The notes under the pieces are model-generated. The model made no database searches and had not been told where the DNA came from. It saw nothing but the letters and a program-made list of their open reading frames with translations. From DAITPV01 sp050692555 (lineage in GTDB: Bacteria > Actinomycetota > UBA4738 > CALAEC01), in the NCBI GenBank assembly GCA_050692555.1, contig JBOGVS010000010.1, positions 11,093 through 75,092 on the forward strand: a DNA stretch of 64,000 nt. Reading direction: 5' to 3'. Of this stretch, positions 1 through 8,519 are shown in pieces (position 1 is the stretch's first letter; every line of letters begins with the position of its first letter). The translations under genes were made by a program, and so were the position numbers.

Positions 1-1
1 C

Positions 2-958
2 TACGGCCTGGAGGCCATGCGTGACGCCGGGATCCGTGACGTCGGCATCGTGGTGGGGAGCACGGCCGAGGAGGTCGAGACGGCCTGCGGGGATGGATCG
101 GCCTGGGGACTCCGGATCACCTACTTGCCGCAGGAGGCCCCGCTCGGGCTGGCCCACGCGGTGAAAGTGTCACGGGACTTCCTGGGCGACGACGAGTTCG
201 TGATGTACCTGGGCGACAACCTGCTGCTGGAAGGGCTGGGCCCGTTCGTCAAGGAGTTCGAGCGACACACGCCGAACGCGCAGATCTTCCTGGCCCGGGT
301 GCCGGAGCCGGAGCGGTTCGGCGTGGCGGTGCTGGAGGGGGACCGGGTGGTGCGGCTGGTGGAGAAGCCGAAGGAGCACATCTCCGACCTGGCCCTGGTC
401 GGCGTGTACCTGTTCGACCGCTCCGTTCACGAAGCCATCGACAGCATCCAGCCGTCCGGGCGCGGTGAGCTGGAGATCACCGACTCCATCCAGGCCATGA
501 TCGACGGCGGCCGCACGGTACGCGCGGAGATGGTCACGGGCTGGTGGAAGGACACCGGAAAGCTCGAGGACCTCCTGGAGGCCAACCGGATGATGCTCTC
601 GGTGATGGAGCCGCGGATCGACGGTGAGGTGGACGGGGACTCCCGGCTCGAGGGTCCCGTGGTGGTGGAACGGGGTGCAAAGGTCTCCCGATCGGTGATC
701 CGGGGCCCGGCGATCGTGGGTGAAGACTCGCTGGTGGAGGACTCGCTGATCGGACCCTACGCGTCGATCTACTACGGCTGCACGGTCACGGGGAGCGAGC
801 TCGAGGACTCCATCATCATGGAGCGGTGCCGGATCGCGGACGTCCGGGCCCTGGCGGGATCGTTGCTCGGGAAGGACGTCGAGGTCCGGAGAGGGCGGAC
901 CCGGCCGGCGATGTACCGGGTGATGCTCGGCGACCAGAGCCAGGTCGAGGTCTTCTAG
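2..958 (+). CDS. rmlA: Glucose-1-phosphate thymidylyltransferase (StrD/RmlA-long type), 5' truncated by window edge
   Basis: Makes dTDP-glucose from glucose-1-phosphate and dTTP, the first step of dTDP-rhamnose synthesis. The frame is already open at base 2. The visible protein starts at YGLEAMRDAGI, so by comparison with StrD-type enzymes roughly 40 N-terminal residues, including the GGxGTRLRP nucleotide-binding loop, lie upstream of the window. Seen here are the MYLGDN sugar-nucleotide motif, an EKP motif, and GWWKDTGKLEDLLEAN, typical of the long form. The last ~110 residues are hexapeptide-like repeats of a left-handed beta helix. The next gene follows after 7 bp. Specificity for dTTP is inferred from the rmlB and rmlD neighbours. 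Confidence 0.88.
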   Translation, partial: YGLEAMRDAGIRDVGIVVGSTAEEVETACGDGSAWGLRITYLPQEAPLGLAHAVKVSRDFLGDDEFVMYLGDNLLLEGLGPFVKEFERHTPNAQIFLARVPEPERFGVAVLEGDRVVRLVEKPKEHISDLALVGVYLFDRSVHEAIDSIQPSGRGELEITDSIQAMIDGGRTVRAEMVTGWWKDTGKLEDLLEANRMMLSVMEPRIDGEVDGDSRLEGPVVVERGAKVSRSVIRGPAIVGEDSLVEDSLIGPYASIYYGCTVTGSELEDSIIMERCRIADVRALAGSLLGKDVEVRRGRTRPAMYRVMLGDQSQVEVF

Positions 959-965
959 CCGGCCC

Positions 966-2111
966 GTGCGGGTAGCGATCGACGCGCGCCCCGCCGTGTC
1001 CGCCGGCATGACCGGCGTGGGGTTCTACGCCCGGGAGCTGATCCGCCGGCTGCCCGAAGTCGATCCCGGGACCACGTACATCCCCTGGTACCTCAACGCT
1101 CGCCGGGTCGTTCGCCCATGGCGCTGGAGCCGGCGGTTCTTTCCCCAGCGGTCCAATGTCGAGGAGCGGTGGACCCCGTTCCCGGCTACCTGGTTCGAAC
1201 GGCTGTCCCTGAGCGCAGAGCTCCCTCGTCTCGAGTGGCTGCTCCGATTCGACGTCCTCTTCGCGCCAAACTTCGTCCCGCCTCCCACCCGGAGCCACCG
1301 GCTCGTGGTTACGGTGCACGACCTGGCCTACCGGCGCTTCCCGGAGACGGCTCCACAGGCCACCCGGAGGTGGCTGGGACGGCTGGAGCGGACCCTCGGT
1401 CGGGCCGCCGAGATCATCGCGGTCTCCGAGGCCACGAAACAGGACCTGATCGAGCTGTACGCGGTCGATCCGGGCCGGGTCACGGTGATCCACCACGGTG
1501 TGGACCACGAGCGGTACCGCCCTCCTTCACCCGAGGAGATGGATCGTGTTCGCCTGCGTTTCGGGCTGGACGGACCGTACGTCGTGTTCGTCGGAGGCAT
1601 CGAGCCCCGCAAGAACCTTCCGGCGCTGGGGCGGGCATTCGCCACCGTCGGGGGCGACCTCCGCCTGGTGGTGGCAGGATCGTCGGTGCCGTGGAACCCG
1701 GAGGGCCGGACCGCTCTGGACCGGTCGCTCGGCAGCCTGCCCACCCAGGCCCGGGCCCGGATCGAGTTCACCGGCTACGTGTCCGAACGCGACAAGGTCG
1801 GGCTGCTGGGCGGCGCCGAAGCCCTGGTGTTCCCCTCCCTGTACGAAGGGTTCGGGTTCCCGGTGGTCGAGGCCATGGCCTGCGGAACGCCGGTGCTGAC
1901 CTCGAACGTCTCCTCGCTTCCCGAGATCGCCGGCGACGCGGCCCTCCTGGTGGACCCCCGAGATGAGGAGTCCATCGCCGGGGGGATCCGCCGGGTGGTC
2001 GAGGACGGGGACCTCCGGTCCCGGTTGCGGGAGCGAGGCCTGGCCCGGGCCCAGTCGTTCCGGTGGGAGGAGACCGCTCGCCGCACGGCCGAGGTTCTCA
2101 GAAGAGCCTGA
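966..2111 (+). CDS. GT4-family glycosyltransferase
   Basis: A 381-aa glycosyltransferase of the GT-B fold, group 1 (GT4), which would transfer a nucleotide-activated sugar to a polysaccharide intermediate at the cytoplasmic face. The N-terminal acceptor domain begins MRVAIDARPAV. The C-terminal donor domain carries FVGGIEPRKNL and the family motif EGFGFPVVEAMACGTPV, with its E-x7-E pair, followed by SSLPE. The GTG start at 966 is 7 bp after the preceding stop. Its place between rmlA and rmlB suggests a rhamnose-containing glycan, but the sugar and acceptor cannot be read from the sequence. Confidence 0.88.
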   Translation: MRVAIDARPAVSAGMTGVGFYARELIRRLPEVDPGTTYIPWYLNARRVVRPWRWSRRFFPQRSNVEERWTPFPATWFERLSLSAELPRLEWLLRFDVLFAPNFVPPPTRSHRLVVTVHDLAYRRFPETAPQATRRWLGRLERTLGRAAEIIAVSEATKQDLIELYAVDPGRVTVIHHGVDHERYRPPSPEEMDRVRLRFGLDGPYVVFVGGIEPRKNLPALGRAFATVGGDLRLVVAGSSVPWNPEGRTALDRSLGSLPTQARARIEFTGYVSERDKVGLLGGAEALVFPSLYEGFGFPVVEAMACGTPVLTSNVSSLPEIAGDAALLVDPRDEESIAGGIRRVVEDGDLRSRLRERGLARAQSFRWEETARRTAEVLRRA

Positions 2112-2192
2112 CCGGGGGGCAGCTCGCTAAAACAGGCGAGAATGCCCTGGTAGACTGCGCGTTACCGCAGGATCGACCCCCCAGGAGCTCCC

Positions 2193-2270
2193 ATGGCAGA
2201 CGAGATCGACGGCGTGTGGGTCAAGGAACTGAGCCTCATCCTCTCCAGCTGGGACACCATCTTCAGGTGA
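2193..2270 (+). pseudogene. Micro-ORF resembling the two ends of an rmlC-type epimerase
   Basis: A 25-codon ORF with a good ribosome binding site (AGGAG about 6 nt before ATG). The first 15 or so residues, MADEIDGVWVKELSLI, resemble the start of dTDP-4-dehydrorhamnose 3,5-epimerase family proteins. The last residues, SWDTIFR, resemble their usual C-terminus around an IPYxW motif. It sits where rmlC is often found, between rmlA and rmlB, and no complete rmlC is present in the window. I infer an in-frame internal deletion that left both ends of rmlC. The match is from memory of the family, so a coincidental small ORF or a leader peptide remains possible. Confidence 0.45.
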
Positions 2271-2286
2271 TGGTGGTCCGCCGGCC

Positions 2287-3276
2287 ATGAAGGTCCTGGT
2301 CACGGGCGGTGCCGGGTTCATCGGCTCGCACTTCGTCGACGTTCTGCTGGAGGACCCCGGGACGAGCGTCACCGTCCTCGATCGCCTGTCAACTGGGGGG
2401 AGCCGGGCGAACCTCGAGGAGCATGACACGGACCCCCGGTTCACCTTCGTGCAGGGGGACGTGCAGGACCTCGCCACCACGGCCGACCTCGTTCGCACCT
2501 CGGATGCGGTGATCCACGCCGCCGCCGAGTCACACGTCGACCGGAGCATCGACGAACCCGGCGAGTTCCTGGCCTCCAACGTGATCGGGACCCAGGGGGT
2601 CCTGGAGGCCTGTCGTTCCTCGGAGACCAGGATGCTGATGATCTCCACGGACGAGGTGTACGGGGCCGGTGACCCCGGTGGCGGCCTGTTCGAAGAGGAC
2701 CACGCGCTGGCCCCCCGAAGTCCCTACGCAGCGAGCAAGGCCGCGGCGGACCTCCTCTGCCAGGCCTACGTGACCACGTACGGCGCGAACGTGACCGTGG
2801 TGCGGGGGACGAACGCGTACGGCCCTCGGCAGATCGAGCGAGTGGTCCCCACGTACACCATCGCCGCCCTGGAGGGCCGGCAGATCCCCGTGTACGGGGA
2901 GGGCCGGCAGCGCCGTGAGTTCCTGCACGTCCGGGACTGGGTCCGGGCAGCTCTTCGGGTGCTGGATCGCGGCGAGCCCGGCGTGGTCTACAACATCGGG
3001 GGAGGACACGAGCTGGAGAACCGAGAGCTGGCTCGGAGGATCTGCGCGCTCGCGGGCGCCCCGGAGTCGCTCATCACGTTCGTGGTGGATCGACCGGGTC
3101 ACGACTTCCGGTACGGTGTGGCCGCCGAGCGGGTCTCGTCACTCGGCTGGAGTCCGGATATCTCCTTCGATGAGGGGCTGGCGAGCACGGTCGAGTGGTA
3201 CAGGGACCACCTGGAGTGGCTCCGCGGCGCCCACGAGACCCCGATCGTCACGGCCCCCCGGAAGGGGTCGGCGTGA
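2287..3276 (+). CDS. rmlB: dTDP-glucose 4,6-dehydratase
   Basis: Converts dTDP-glucose to dTDP-4-keto-6-deoxyglucose with bound NAD+, the second step of dTDP-rhamnose synthesis. The 329-aa short-chain dehydrogenase begins MKVLVTGGAGFIGSHFVD, a Rossmann GxxGxxG loop. The catalytic STDEVYG stretch and the YxxxK pair (SPYAASKAA) are present, followed by RGTNAYGPRQ and the REFLHVRDW substrate segment. The length is typical. The stop overlaps the GTG start of rmlD by 3 bases, so the two are translationally coupled. Confidence 0.93.
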   Translation: MKVLVTGGAGFIGSHFVDVLLEDPGTSVTVLDRLSTGGSRANLEEHDTDPRFTFVQGDVQDLATTADLVRTSDAVIHAAAESHVDRSIDEPGEFLASNVIGTQGVLEACRSSETRMLMISTDEVYGAGDPGGGLFEEDHALAPRSPYAASKAAADLLCQAYVTTYGANVTVVRGTNAYGPRQIERVVPTYTIAALEGRQIPVYGEGRQRREFLHVRDWVRAALRVLDRGEPGVVYNIGGGHELENRELARRICALAGAPESLITFVVDRPGHDFRYGVAAERVSSLGWSPDISFDEGLASTVEWYRDHLEWLRGAHETPIVTAPRKGSA

Positions 3277-4115
3277 GGATCGTCGTCACGGGCGCCGGTG
3301 GCGGGCTGGGCAGCGCGTTCGTGTCCCGGGTCCCCGGCCGGCACGACCTGCACGCCTTCACCCGGCGCGACCTCGACGTCGCCGATCACCAGGCGGTGCA
3401 GGAACGCATCGTGCCGCTGGAACCGGACGTGGTATTCCACCTGGCCGCGATGACCTCGGTCGACGGATGCGAGACCGACCCGGCCGGGGCGGTGGCCACC
3501 AACGTGGCCGGGACGTTCAACGTGGCGACGGCCGCTCGCAGGACCGGCGCGCTCCTGGTGGCGCTGTCGACGGACTACGTGTTCGACGGTGAGAAAGGGG
3601 AGCCGTACGACGAACGTGACGAGCCACGGCCGCTGGCGTCCATGTACGCGTGGACGAAGCTGGCGGGGGAGCGCGCGGCCCAGTCAGTGGGGCCCGATCT
3701 CCTGATCGTCCGTACCGCGTGGGTGTTCGGTTCGGGGAAAGAGTTCATGTCGAACGCGGTCCGGCGGCTGGCCGCCGGCGAGGATGTCGGGGGGATCGTC
3801 GACCAGGTGGGCAGCCCCACCCATGTGGTCGATCTGGCGGAGCGACTCCTTCCTCTGGCCGTCACGGATGTGCGGGGAGTGGTGCACCTCGCGGGCCCGG
3901 AGGCCACAACGTGGCACGACGTCCTCAGCCGGGTGAGAGAGCTGGGGGATCTGGCGGGGGCCGTGCTCGACCAGAAGGCCGACGAGCTCGACCGCCCGGC
4001 GCCCCGCCCGGTGAACTCGTCGCTCACCAGCGTGGTGCTCCCGGGGACCGCCGTCCCTCCGATGCCACCGCTGGACGACTCCCTTCGGAGGGTGCTGGCC
4101 GATGTCGGCGCCTGA
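3273..4115 (+). CDS. rmlD: dTDP-4-dehydrorhamnose reductase
   Basis: Catalyses the last step to dTDP-L-rhamnose, NAD(P)H-dependent reduction of the 4-keto sugar. I chose GTG at 3273 (overlapping the rmlB stop as GTGA) because the Rossmann motif VRIVVTGAGGGLGSAF starts there. The open frame upstream to 3195 overlaps rmlB and has no homology-like content. The 280-aa product shows LSTDYVFDGEKGEPYDE and the catalytic YxxxK (YAWTKLAGE), both typical of RmlD. It overlaps the following permease gene by 14 bases. Confidence 0.92.
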   Translation: MRIVVTGAGGGLGSAFVSRVPGRHDLHAFTRRDLDVADHQAVQERIVPLEPDVVFHLAAMTSVDGCETDPAGAVATNVAGTFNVATAARRTGALLVALSTDYVFDGEKGEPYDERDEPRPLASMYAWTKLAGERAAQSVGPDLLIVRTAWVFGSGKEFMSNAVRRLAAGEDVGGIVDQVGSPTHVVDLAERLLPLAVTDVRGVVHLAGPEATTWHDVLSRVRELGDLAGAVLDQKADELDRPAPRPVNSSLTSVVLPGTAVPPMPPLDDSLRRVLADVGA

Positions 4116-4983
4116 AGTCCAGGTCCGCACCAACGAGCCTCCGCGGCTCAAGCTCCTCCCGCGTCTCCGGGAGCTGTGGCGGAGCCGGGAGATCCTGGCC
4201 AACCTGGCCAAGAAGGAGCGGAAGGCCAAGTACAAGTCGACGGCGCTCGGGGCGGCGTGGTCCATGCTCAACCCGCTGCTGTACCTGGTGGTCTTCTACG
4301 TGGTGTTCACGGTGTTCCTGCCCAGCGGCATTCCGGTGTTCCCCGTGTACCTGCTCTCCGGGCTGCTGCCGTGGACCCTGTTCTCCACCGGCCTGGCCGG
4401 GGCCACCGTTTCTGTGACGGGGAACGCCCAGCTCGTCTCCAAGGTGGCCTTCGCCAAGGAGTACCTCCCGCTGGCGACGATCCGGGCGCAGACCGTGAAC
4501 TTCTTCTATCAGTTCGCCGTCCTGGTGGTGTTCGTCCTGGTGTTCGGGTACCCGCTGATCCACAAGGGCTTGGTCCTGCTTCCCCTGGCCTTCGTGGTGC
4601 TCCTGCTGTTCGTCTCGGCGGTCGGGATGGCCACCGCGGCGTGGAACGTCCGTTACCGGGACATGGGTTACCTGGTCGAGCTGCTCCTGCTGGCGTGGTT
4701 CTGGAGCACCCCGATCGTGTACCCGGCGGCCACCGTGCTCGACCGGCTGGGACCGACGGGCCAGTTCCTGTACCTGTTGAACCCGATGGCCAACATCGTG
4801 CTGGGCTTCCAGCGAGCGGTGTACGGCGGCGTGTCCGGCGAGGCCCTGAGGGAGCTGCCCAGGCTGGGCGTCACGTGGTACGGCGCCCGGCTATTGGCGC
4901 TCGGCGCGGTGTCCCTGGTGATCCTGTACCTGAGCTGGCGATTGTTCTTCCGCAACGCCGGCGACTTCGCCGAGGAGCTCTGA
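4102..4983 (+). CDS. Polysaccharide ABC exporter, permease (Wzm/TagG/RfbA type)
   Basis: A 293-aa ABC-2-type membrane subunit that would export lipid-linked polysaccharide across the cytoplasmic membrane with the ATPase encoded next. A cytoplasmic N-terminus with KKERKAKYKSTALGAAWSMLNPLLY, the hallmark entry helix of the family, is followed by about six hydrophobic segments. A conserved-type loop WNVRYRDMGYLVELLL precedes the C-terminal half. The start overlaps the end of rmlD and the stop is one base before the ATPase start. The substrate is inferred to be the rhamnose-containing glycan made by this cluster. Confidence 0.9.
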   Translation: MSAPEVQVRTNEPPRLKLLPRLRELWRSREILANLAKKERKAKYKSTALGAAWSMLNPLLYLVVFYVVFTVFLPSGIPVFPVYLLSGLLPWTLFSTGLAGATVSVTGNAQLVSKVAFAKEYLPLATIRAQTVNFFYQFAVLVVFVLVFGYPLIHKGLVLLPLAFVVLLLFVSAVGMATAAWNVRYRDMGYLVELLLLAWFWSTPIVYPAATVLDRLGPTGQFLYLLNPMANIVLGFQRAVYGGVSGEALRELPRLGVTWYGARLLALGAVSLVILYLSWRLFFRNAGDFAEEL

Positions 4984-4984
4984 C

Positions 4985-6157
4985 GTGGCGGAGTCCGCCA
5001 TCTCCGTGAACGACGTCTCCAAGCGGTTCCGCCTTTATCACGAACGGCCAACCTCGCTGAAGGAGCGACTGCTCCGGTTCCGCAGGGTGAAGGCCGAGGA
5101 CTTCTGGGCCCTTCGGGACGTCGGCCTCGAGGTCCCCCCGGGTCAGACCTGGGGGCTGGTGGGCGCCAACGGGTCCGGGAAGACCACGCTGCTGAAGATC
5201 GTCGGCGGGATCCTCCGTCCCACGGAGGGGCAGGTGGTGACCCGGGGACGGATCGCCGCGCTGCTCGAGCTCGGTGCGGGGTTCCATCCCGAGCTCACCG
5301 GGCGAGAGAACGTGTACCTCAACGCCTCGATCCTGGGGCTGTCGAAGCGGGAGACAGACCGCCACTTCGACGCCATCGTGGCGTTCGCCGAGCTCGAGGA
5401 CTTCATCGACAACCAGGTCAAGCACTACTCCTCGGGGATGTTCGTGCGTCTGGGGTTCGCGGTGGCGGTGCACGTCGACCCGGGCATCCTGCTCATCGAC
5501 GAGGTCCTGGCGGTGGGGGACGAGGCCTTCCAGCGGAAGTGCCTGGACCGGGTGGGCGAGCTCCAGCGCCAGGGCCGGACGATCGTGTTCGTCACCCACG
5601 CCATGCAGCTCGTCCACCAGATCTGCGACCGGGCCGTGCTCCTGGACGGGGGACGGGTGCGCAAATCCGGGGATGTGGACGGGGTGATCAAGGAGTTCCG
5701 GGCGGTGATGATGCGGGGCCAGGGGCTGGAGGTCGAGGGGGCCACCAAGGAGGTGGAGATCACCGGCGTGGAGCTGCTGGACGCCAAGGGGCGGCCCAGC
5801 GCTATGGTGGCGCCGGGCGAGTCGCTGGCGGTGCAGGTGGAGCTCCGGGCCAACCGGCCCGTGGACGCTCCCGTCGTGGTGTTCGGCGTTCACAACGCCC
5901 GGGACGAGTGGGTGTACACCACCGACACCGACCGGCTCGACGTGGATCTCGGCCGGGTGGACGGCAAGGTCCGGGTGACGTTCGAGCTCCGGGCCATCCC
6001 GCTGATGGAGGGGCAGTACTTCGCCACGGTGGGGGTCCGGGACCGGGAGGAGACCGTGACCTACGACTGGCACAGCCAGCGGTACCCCTTCGACATCGTT
6101 CGGTACGTCAAGGGCGGCCTGGCCATCCCCGTGGAGGTCCGGGTGGAGCGACTCTGA
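4985..6157 (+). CDS. Polysaccharide ABC exporter, ATPase with Wzt-type C-terminal domain
   Basis: The 390-aa nucleotide-binding subunit of the exporter. Walker A is GANGSGKTTLLK near residue 57, the signature is YSSGMFVRLGF, Walker B is ILLIDEVLAVGD and the H-loop is FVTHAM, all in the first ~240 residues. Residues ~255-390 form a separate beta-rich domain like the Wzt carbohydrate-binding domain. In family members that domain recognises the capped glycan, so the exporter may select a finished, terminally modified chain. GTG start at 4985. Confidence 0.91.
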   Translation: MAESAISVNDVSKRFRLYHERPTSLKERLLRFRRVKAEDFWALRDVGLEVPPGQTWGLVGANGSGKTTLLKIVGGILRPTEGQVVTRGRIAALLELGAGFHPELTGRENVYLNASILGLSKRETDRHFDAIVAFAELEDFIDNQVKHYSSGMFVRLGFAVAVHVDPGILLIDEVLAVGDEAFQRKCLDRVGELQRQGRTIVFVTHAMQLVHQICDRAVLLDGGRVRKSGDVDGVIKEFRAVMMRGQGLEVEGATKEVEITGVELLDAKGRPSAMVAPGESLAVQVELRANRPVDAPVVVFGVHNARDEWVYTTDTDRLDVDLGRVDGKVRVTFELRAIPLMEGQYFATVGVRDREETVTYDWHSQRYPFDIVRYVKGGLAIPVEVRVERL

Positions 6158-6158
6158 C

Positions 6159-7160
6159 ATGCGGATCGTGGTGGTCTCCTCGTTTCCTCCTCGGCACTGT
6201 GGGATCGGGGCGTACGCCGCCGCGCAGGTCGCCCGGCTACGGGAGGAGGGGCACGAGGTCACGGTGATCTCACCGCCCGACGGCGACGGCGACCTCCGGG
6301 TCCCGTTCTCCGGGGGCCGTCCGTTCAGGCTGGCGTCCCGGGTGGGGCGCGGCGCGGATCGCATCGTGGTCCACTTCCAGCCGGCCCTGTACTACCGGCC
6401 CCGGGCCCCGGTCTCGAAGGTGGCCACGTCGATGGCCCTGCTGGAGCTGTGCCGGCGGCGCCCCCAGACCGAGATCGTGGTGCACGAGGCGGATACCCCG
6501 AAACGGTGGCGGCCGGATTACGTCCTGCTGGGCGCGGCGTTCCGAGCCGCTCCGGTGCTCCTGTTCCACACCGAGCGGGAGCGCCGGGAGCTCGAGCGGG
6601 CCTACGGCATCGAGGTGCGGTCCCGGCTGATCCCCCATGGCGACGGGATCAGGCTGCACGGTGCCTGGACCCGGGAGACGGCCCGGGACCGGCTGGGTGT
6701 GCAAGCAGACGAGGTCCTGTTCGTGGCTCCGGGGTTCATCCACCCCGACAAGGGGCTCGACCGTGCGGTGGAGGCGGTTGCCCTGGCGGGGACCGGCCGG
6801 CTGGTGATCATCGGCTCGGTGAAGGATCCCTCGCGGAGGAACCTGGCCTACGCCGAGGGCCTCCGAGAGCTGGCGGGCCGGGTGCCGAACGTCGACATGG
6901 TGGAGCGGTACGTGGGCGACGACGAGTTCGACGCCTGGCTGGCCGCGGCCGACGCGGTGGTGCTGCCCTACCGCCGCTCCTGGTCATCCGGCGCGCTGGC
7001 CCGGGCCCAGCGGTTGGGGACTCCGGCCGTGGTGACGGCGGTGGGAGGTCTTGGTGAGCAGGCGTCCGAGCGAGACGTGGTCGTCCACGGCGACGACGAG
7101 CTGGCCGCCGCCCTGGCGGAGATCGCCGCTCGCCGCCACGATGCCAGGGCGGCACGATGA
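6159..7160 (+). CDS. GT4-family glycosyltransferase
   Basis: A 333-aa GT-B fold glycosyltransferase. The N-terminal motif VVSSFPPRHCGIGAYAA is typical of group 1 transferases acting on membrane-linked acceptors. The donor domain shows FVAPGFIHPDKGLDRAVEAV, and later residues VVLPYRRSWSSGALARAQRLGTPAVV occupy the place of the usual E-x7-E motif, with the first acidic residue lost. It starts one base after the ATPase stop and overlaps the following small membrane gene by 4 bases. Donor and acceptor are unknown. Confidence 0.82.
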   Translation: MRIVVVSSFPPRHCGIGAYAAAQVARLREEGHEVTVISPPDGDGDLRVPFSGGRPFRLASRVGRGADRIVVHFQPALYYRPRAPVSKVATSMALLELCRRRPQTEIVVHEADTPKRWRPDYVLLGAAFRAAPVLLFHTERERRELERAYGIEVRSRLIPHGDGIRLHGAWTRETARDRLGVQADEVLFVAPGFIHPDKGLDRAVEAVALAGTGRLVIIGSVKDPSRRNLAYAEGLRELAGRVPNVDMVERYVGDDEFDAWLAAADAVVLPYRRSWSSGALARAQRLGTPAVVTAVGGLGEQASERDVVVHGDDELAAALAEIAARRHDARAAR

Positions 7161-7642
7161 AGCTGTTCAAGCGAACCAAGGACCCGCATCACCACGAGCG
7201 GGCCCTGGACATCGACTACGAGCCTCCGCTCGAGCCGGGGGAGAAGAAGAGGAGGAAGCCGTTGCTGATCCTGTTCATCTTGCTGTCGGTCCTCCTGGCG
7301 GCGCTGGCTCAGCTGACGCTGAAGTACGGCGTCGATCGGGTCACCAGTCACGGTCACTCCGGCATCGTCTTCAGCCAGCCGGTGACCTCCGTTCTCCGAG
7401 TGGCCAGGGAGCCGTTCATCTGGGCGGGGCTGGCCCTGTTCGCGATCTCGGCCGCGGTGTGGATCGTGGTGCTCTCGCGGGCCTCCCTGTCTTTCGCGTA
7501 TCCCTTCGCCGCGTTGACCTACGTGATCATCCTGCTGTTCGACCGGTTGTTCCTGCACGTCCAGGTTCCGGGGCTGCGGTGGGCGGGGGTGTTGTTCATC
7601 GTCACCGGCATCGTCCTGATCTCCAGGACGCAACACACGTAG
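7157..7642 (+). CDS. Small DMT/EamA-type membrane protein
   Basis: A 161-aa protein with a charged, lysine-rich cytoplasmic N-terminus (~35 residues, ending EKKRRKP) and four hydrophobic segments. The first, LLSVLLAALAQLTLKYGV, resembles the first helix of small multidrug resistance and EamA proteins. Similar half-size proteins (ArnE/ArnF-like) occur in polysaccharide clusters, where they are thought to move lipid-linked sugars. The ATG overlaps the preceding glycosyltransferase stop. A flippase role is inferred from context only. Confidence 0.72.
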   Translation: MKLFKRTKDPHHHERALDIDYEPPLEPGEKKRRKPLLILFILLSVLLAALAQLTLKYGVDRVTSHGHSGIVFSQPVTSVLRVAREPFIWAGLALFAISAAVWIVVLSRASLSFAYPFAALTYVIILLFDRLFLHVQVPGLRWAGVLFIVTGIVLISRTQHT

Positions 7643-7652
7643 GCTCGTCCCG

Positions 7653-8519
7653 ATGGTGGATCCCGATCTCGCCGTGGTGGTGGTGAACCACAACGCGGGC
7701 CCGTACCTCCGGCGGTGCATGGAGTCCGTACACACCGCGGCGGGGGACGTGGCCCTCGACGTCCTGGTGGTGGACAACGCCTCGAAGGACGGGAGCGTGG
7801 AGCGGGCGATGGACCCCCGGTACCCGGACGTCCGGGTCATCCGCAACCACCATAACCGCGGGTTCGCCGCGGCCGCCAACCAGGGGATGGCGGAAACCGC
7901 CGCCCCCTTCGTGCTGTTGCTCAACCCCGACGCCCAGGTGGTGGGGGGCACCCTTGCGGCCCTGGTCAAGACGGCCATGGATCGCCCCCGGGCCGGGGTC
8001 GTCGGGGCGCTGGTCCGGAACCCGGATGGGTCCATCCAGCCGTCGGCCCGCAGGGTGCCGCGGCTCGGCGAGGGCCTGGGACACGCGTTCCTCGGCCCCC
8101 TGATGCCGGGGAACCGCTACACCCGGTCGTACACCATGGCGGGGTGGGACCGGTCCTCCGAGCGGGAGGTCGAATGGGTCTCGGGCTCCGCGATGCTCCT
8201 TCGGCGGTCGGCCTTCGAAGAGGCGGGAGGGTTCGACGAGGGGTTCTTCATGTACGTCGAGGACGTGGACCTGTGCACCCGATTGCGGGCCGCCCGGTGG
8301 CAGGTTCTGTTCTCCCCGGAGCTCGAGGTGATCCATCAGATCGGCGTGTCCACCAAGGGGCAGACCGGCCGGATGGCCTTCGAGCACTCCCGGAGCATCT
8401 ACCGCTACTTCTCCAAGCACCTGGCCCACGGGCCCCGGGCCCTCCTCAAGCCCCTCGTCCGCCTGGCGCTGTGGAAGCGGGCCGTGCTGATGGTCCTGGT
8501 GGCTCGGAGGCGCAGGTGA
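7653..8519 (+). CDS. GT2-family glycosyltransferase (WbbL/rhamnosyltransferase-like)
   Basis: A 288-aa GT-A fold family 2 transferase. Seen are VVVVNHNAGPYLRRC at the N-terminus, VVDNASKDGS, the metal-binding-type LLLNPDAQVV, and GSAMLLRRSAFEEAGGFDE followed by FFMYVEDVDLC, a pattern characteristic of WbbL-like rhamnosyltransferases. A dTDP-rhamnose donor is plausible from rmlABD in the same operon. In Mycobacterium a wbbL gene also lies next to rmlD and a nucleotidyltransferase. The stop overlaps the next start as GTGA. Confidence 0.88.
   Translation: MVDPDLAVVVVNHNAGPYLRRCMESVHTAAGDVALDVLVVDNASKDGSVERAMDPRYPDVRVIRNHHNRGFAAAANQGMAETAAPFVLLLNPDAQVVGGTLAALVKTAMDRPRAGVVGALVRNPDGSIQPSARRVPRLGEGLGHAFLGPLMPGNRYTRSYTMAGWDRSSEREVEWVSGSAMLLRRSAFEEAGGFDEGFFMYVEDVDLCTRLRAARWQVLFSPELEVIHQIGVSTKGQTGRMAFEHSRSIYRYFSKHLAHGPRALLKPLVRLALWKRAVLMVLVARRRR

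Noticed and set aside
4871..6364. A 497-codon minus-strand frame opposite the Wzt-type ATPase
   Set aside because: The plus strand carries complete ABC motifs. The antisense product has none and is His/Pro-rich.
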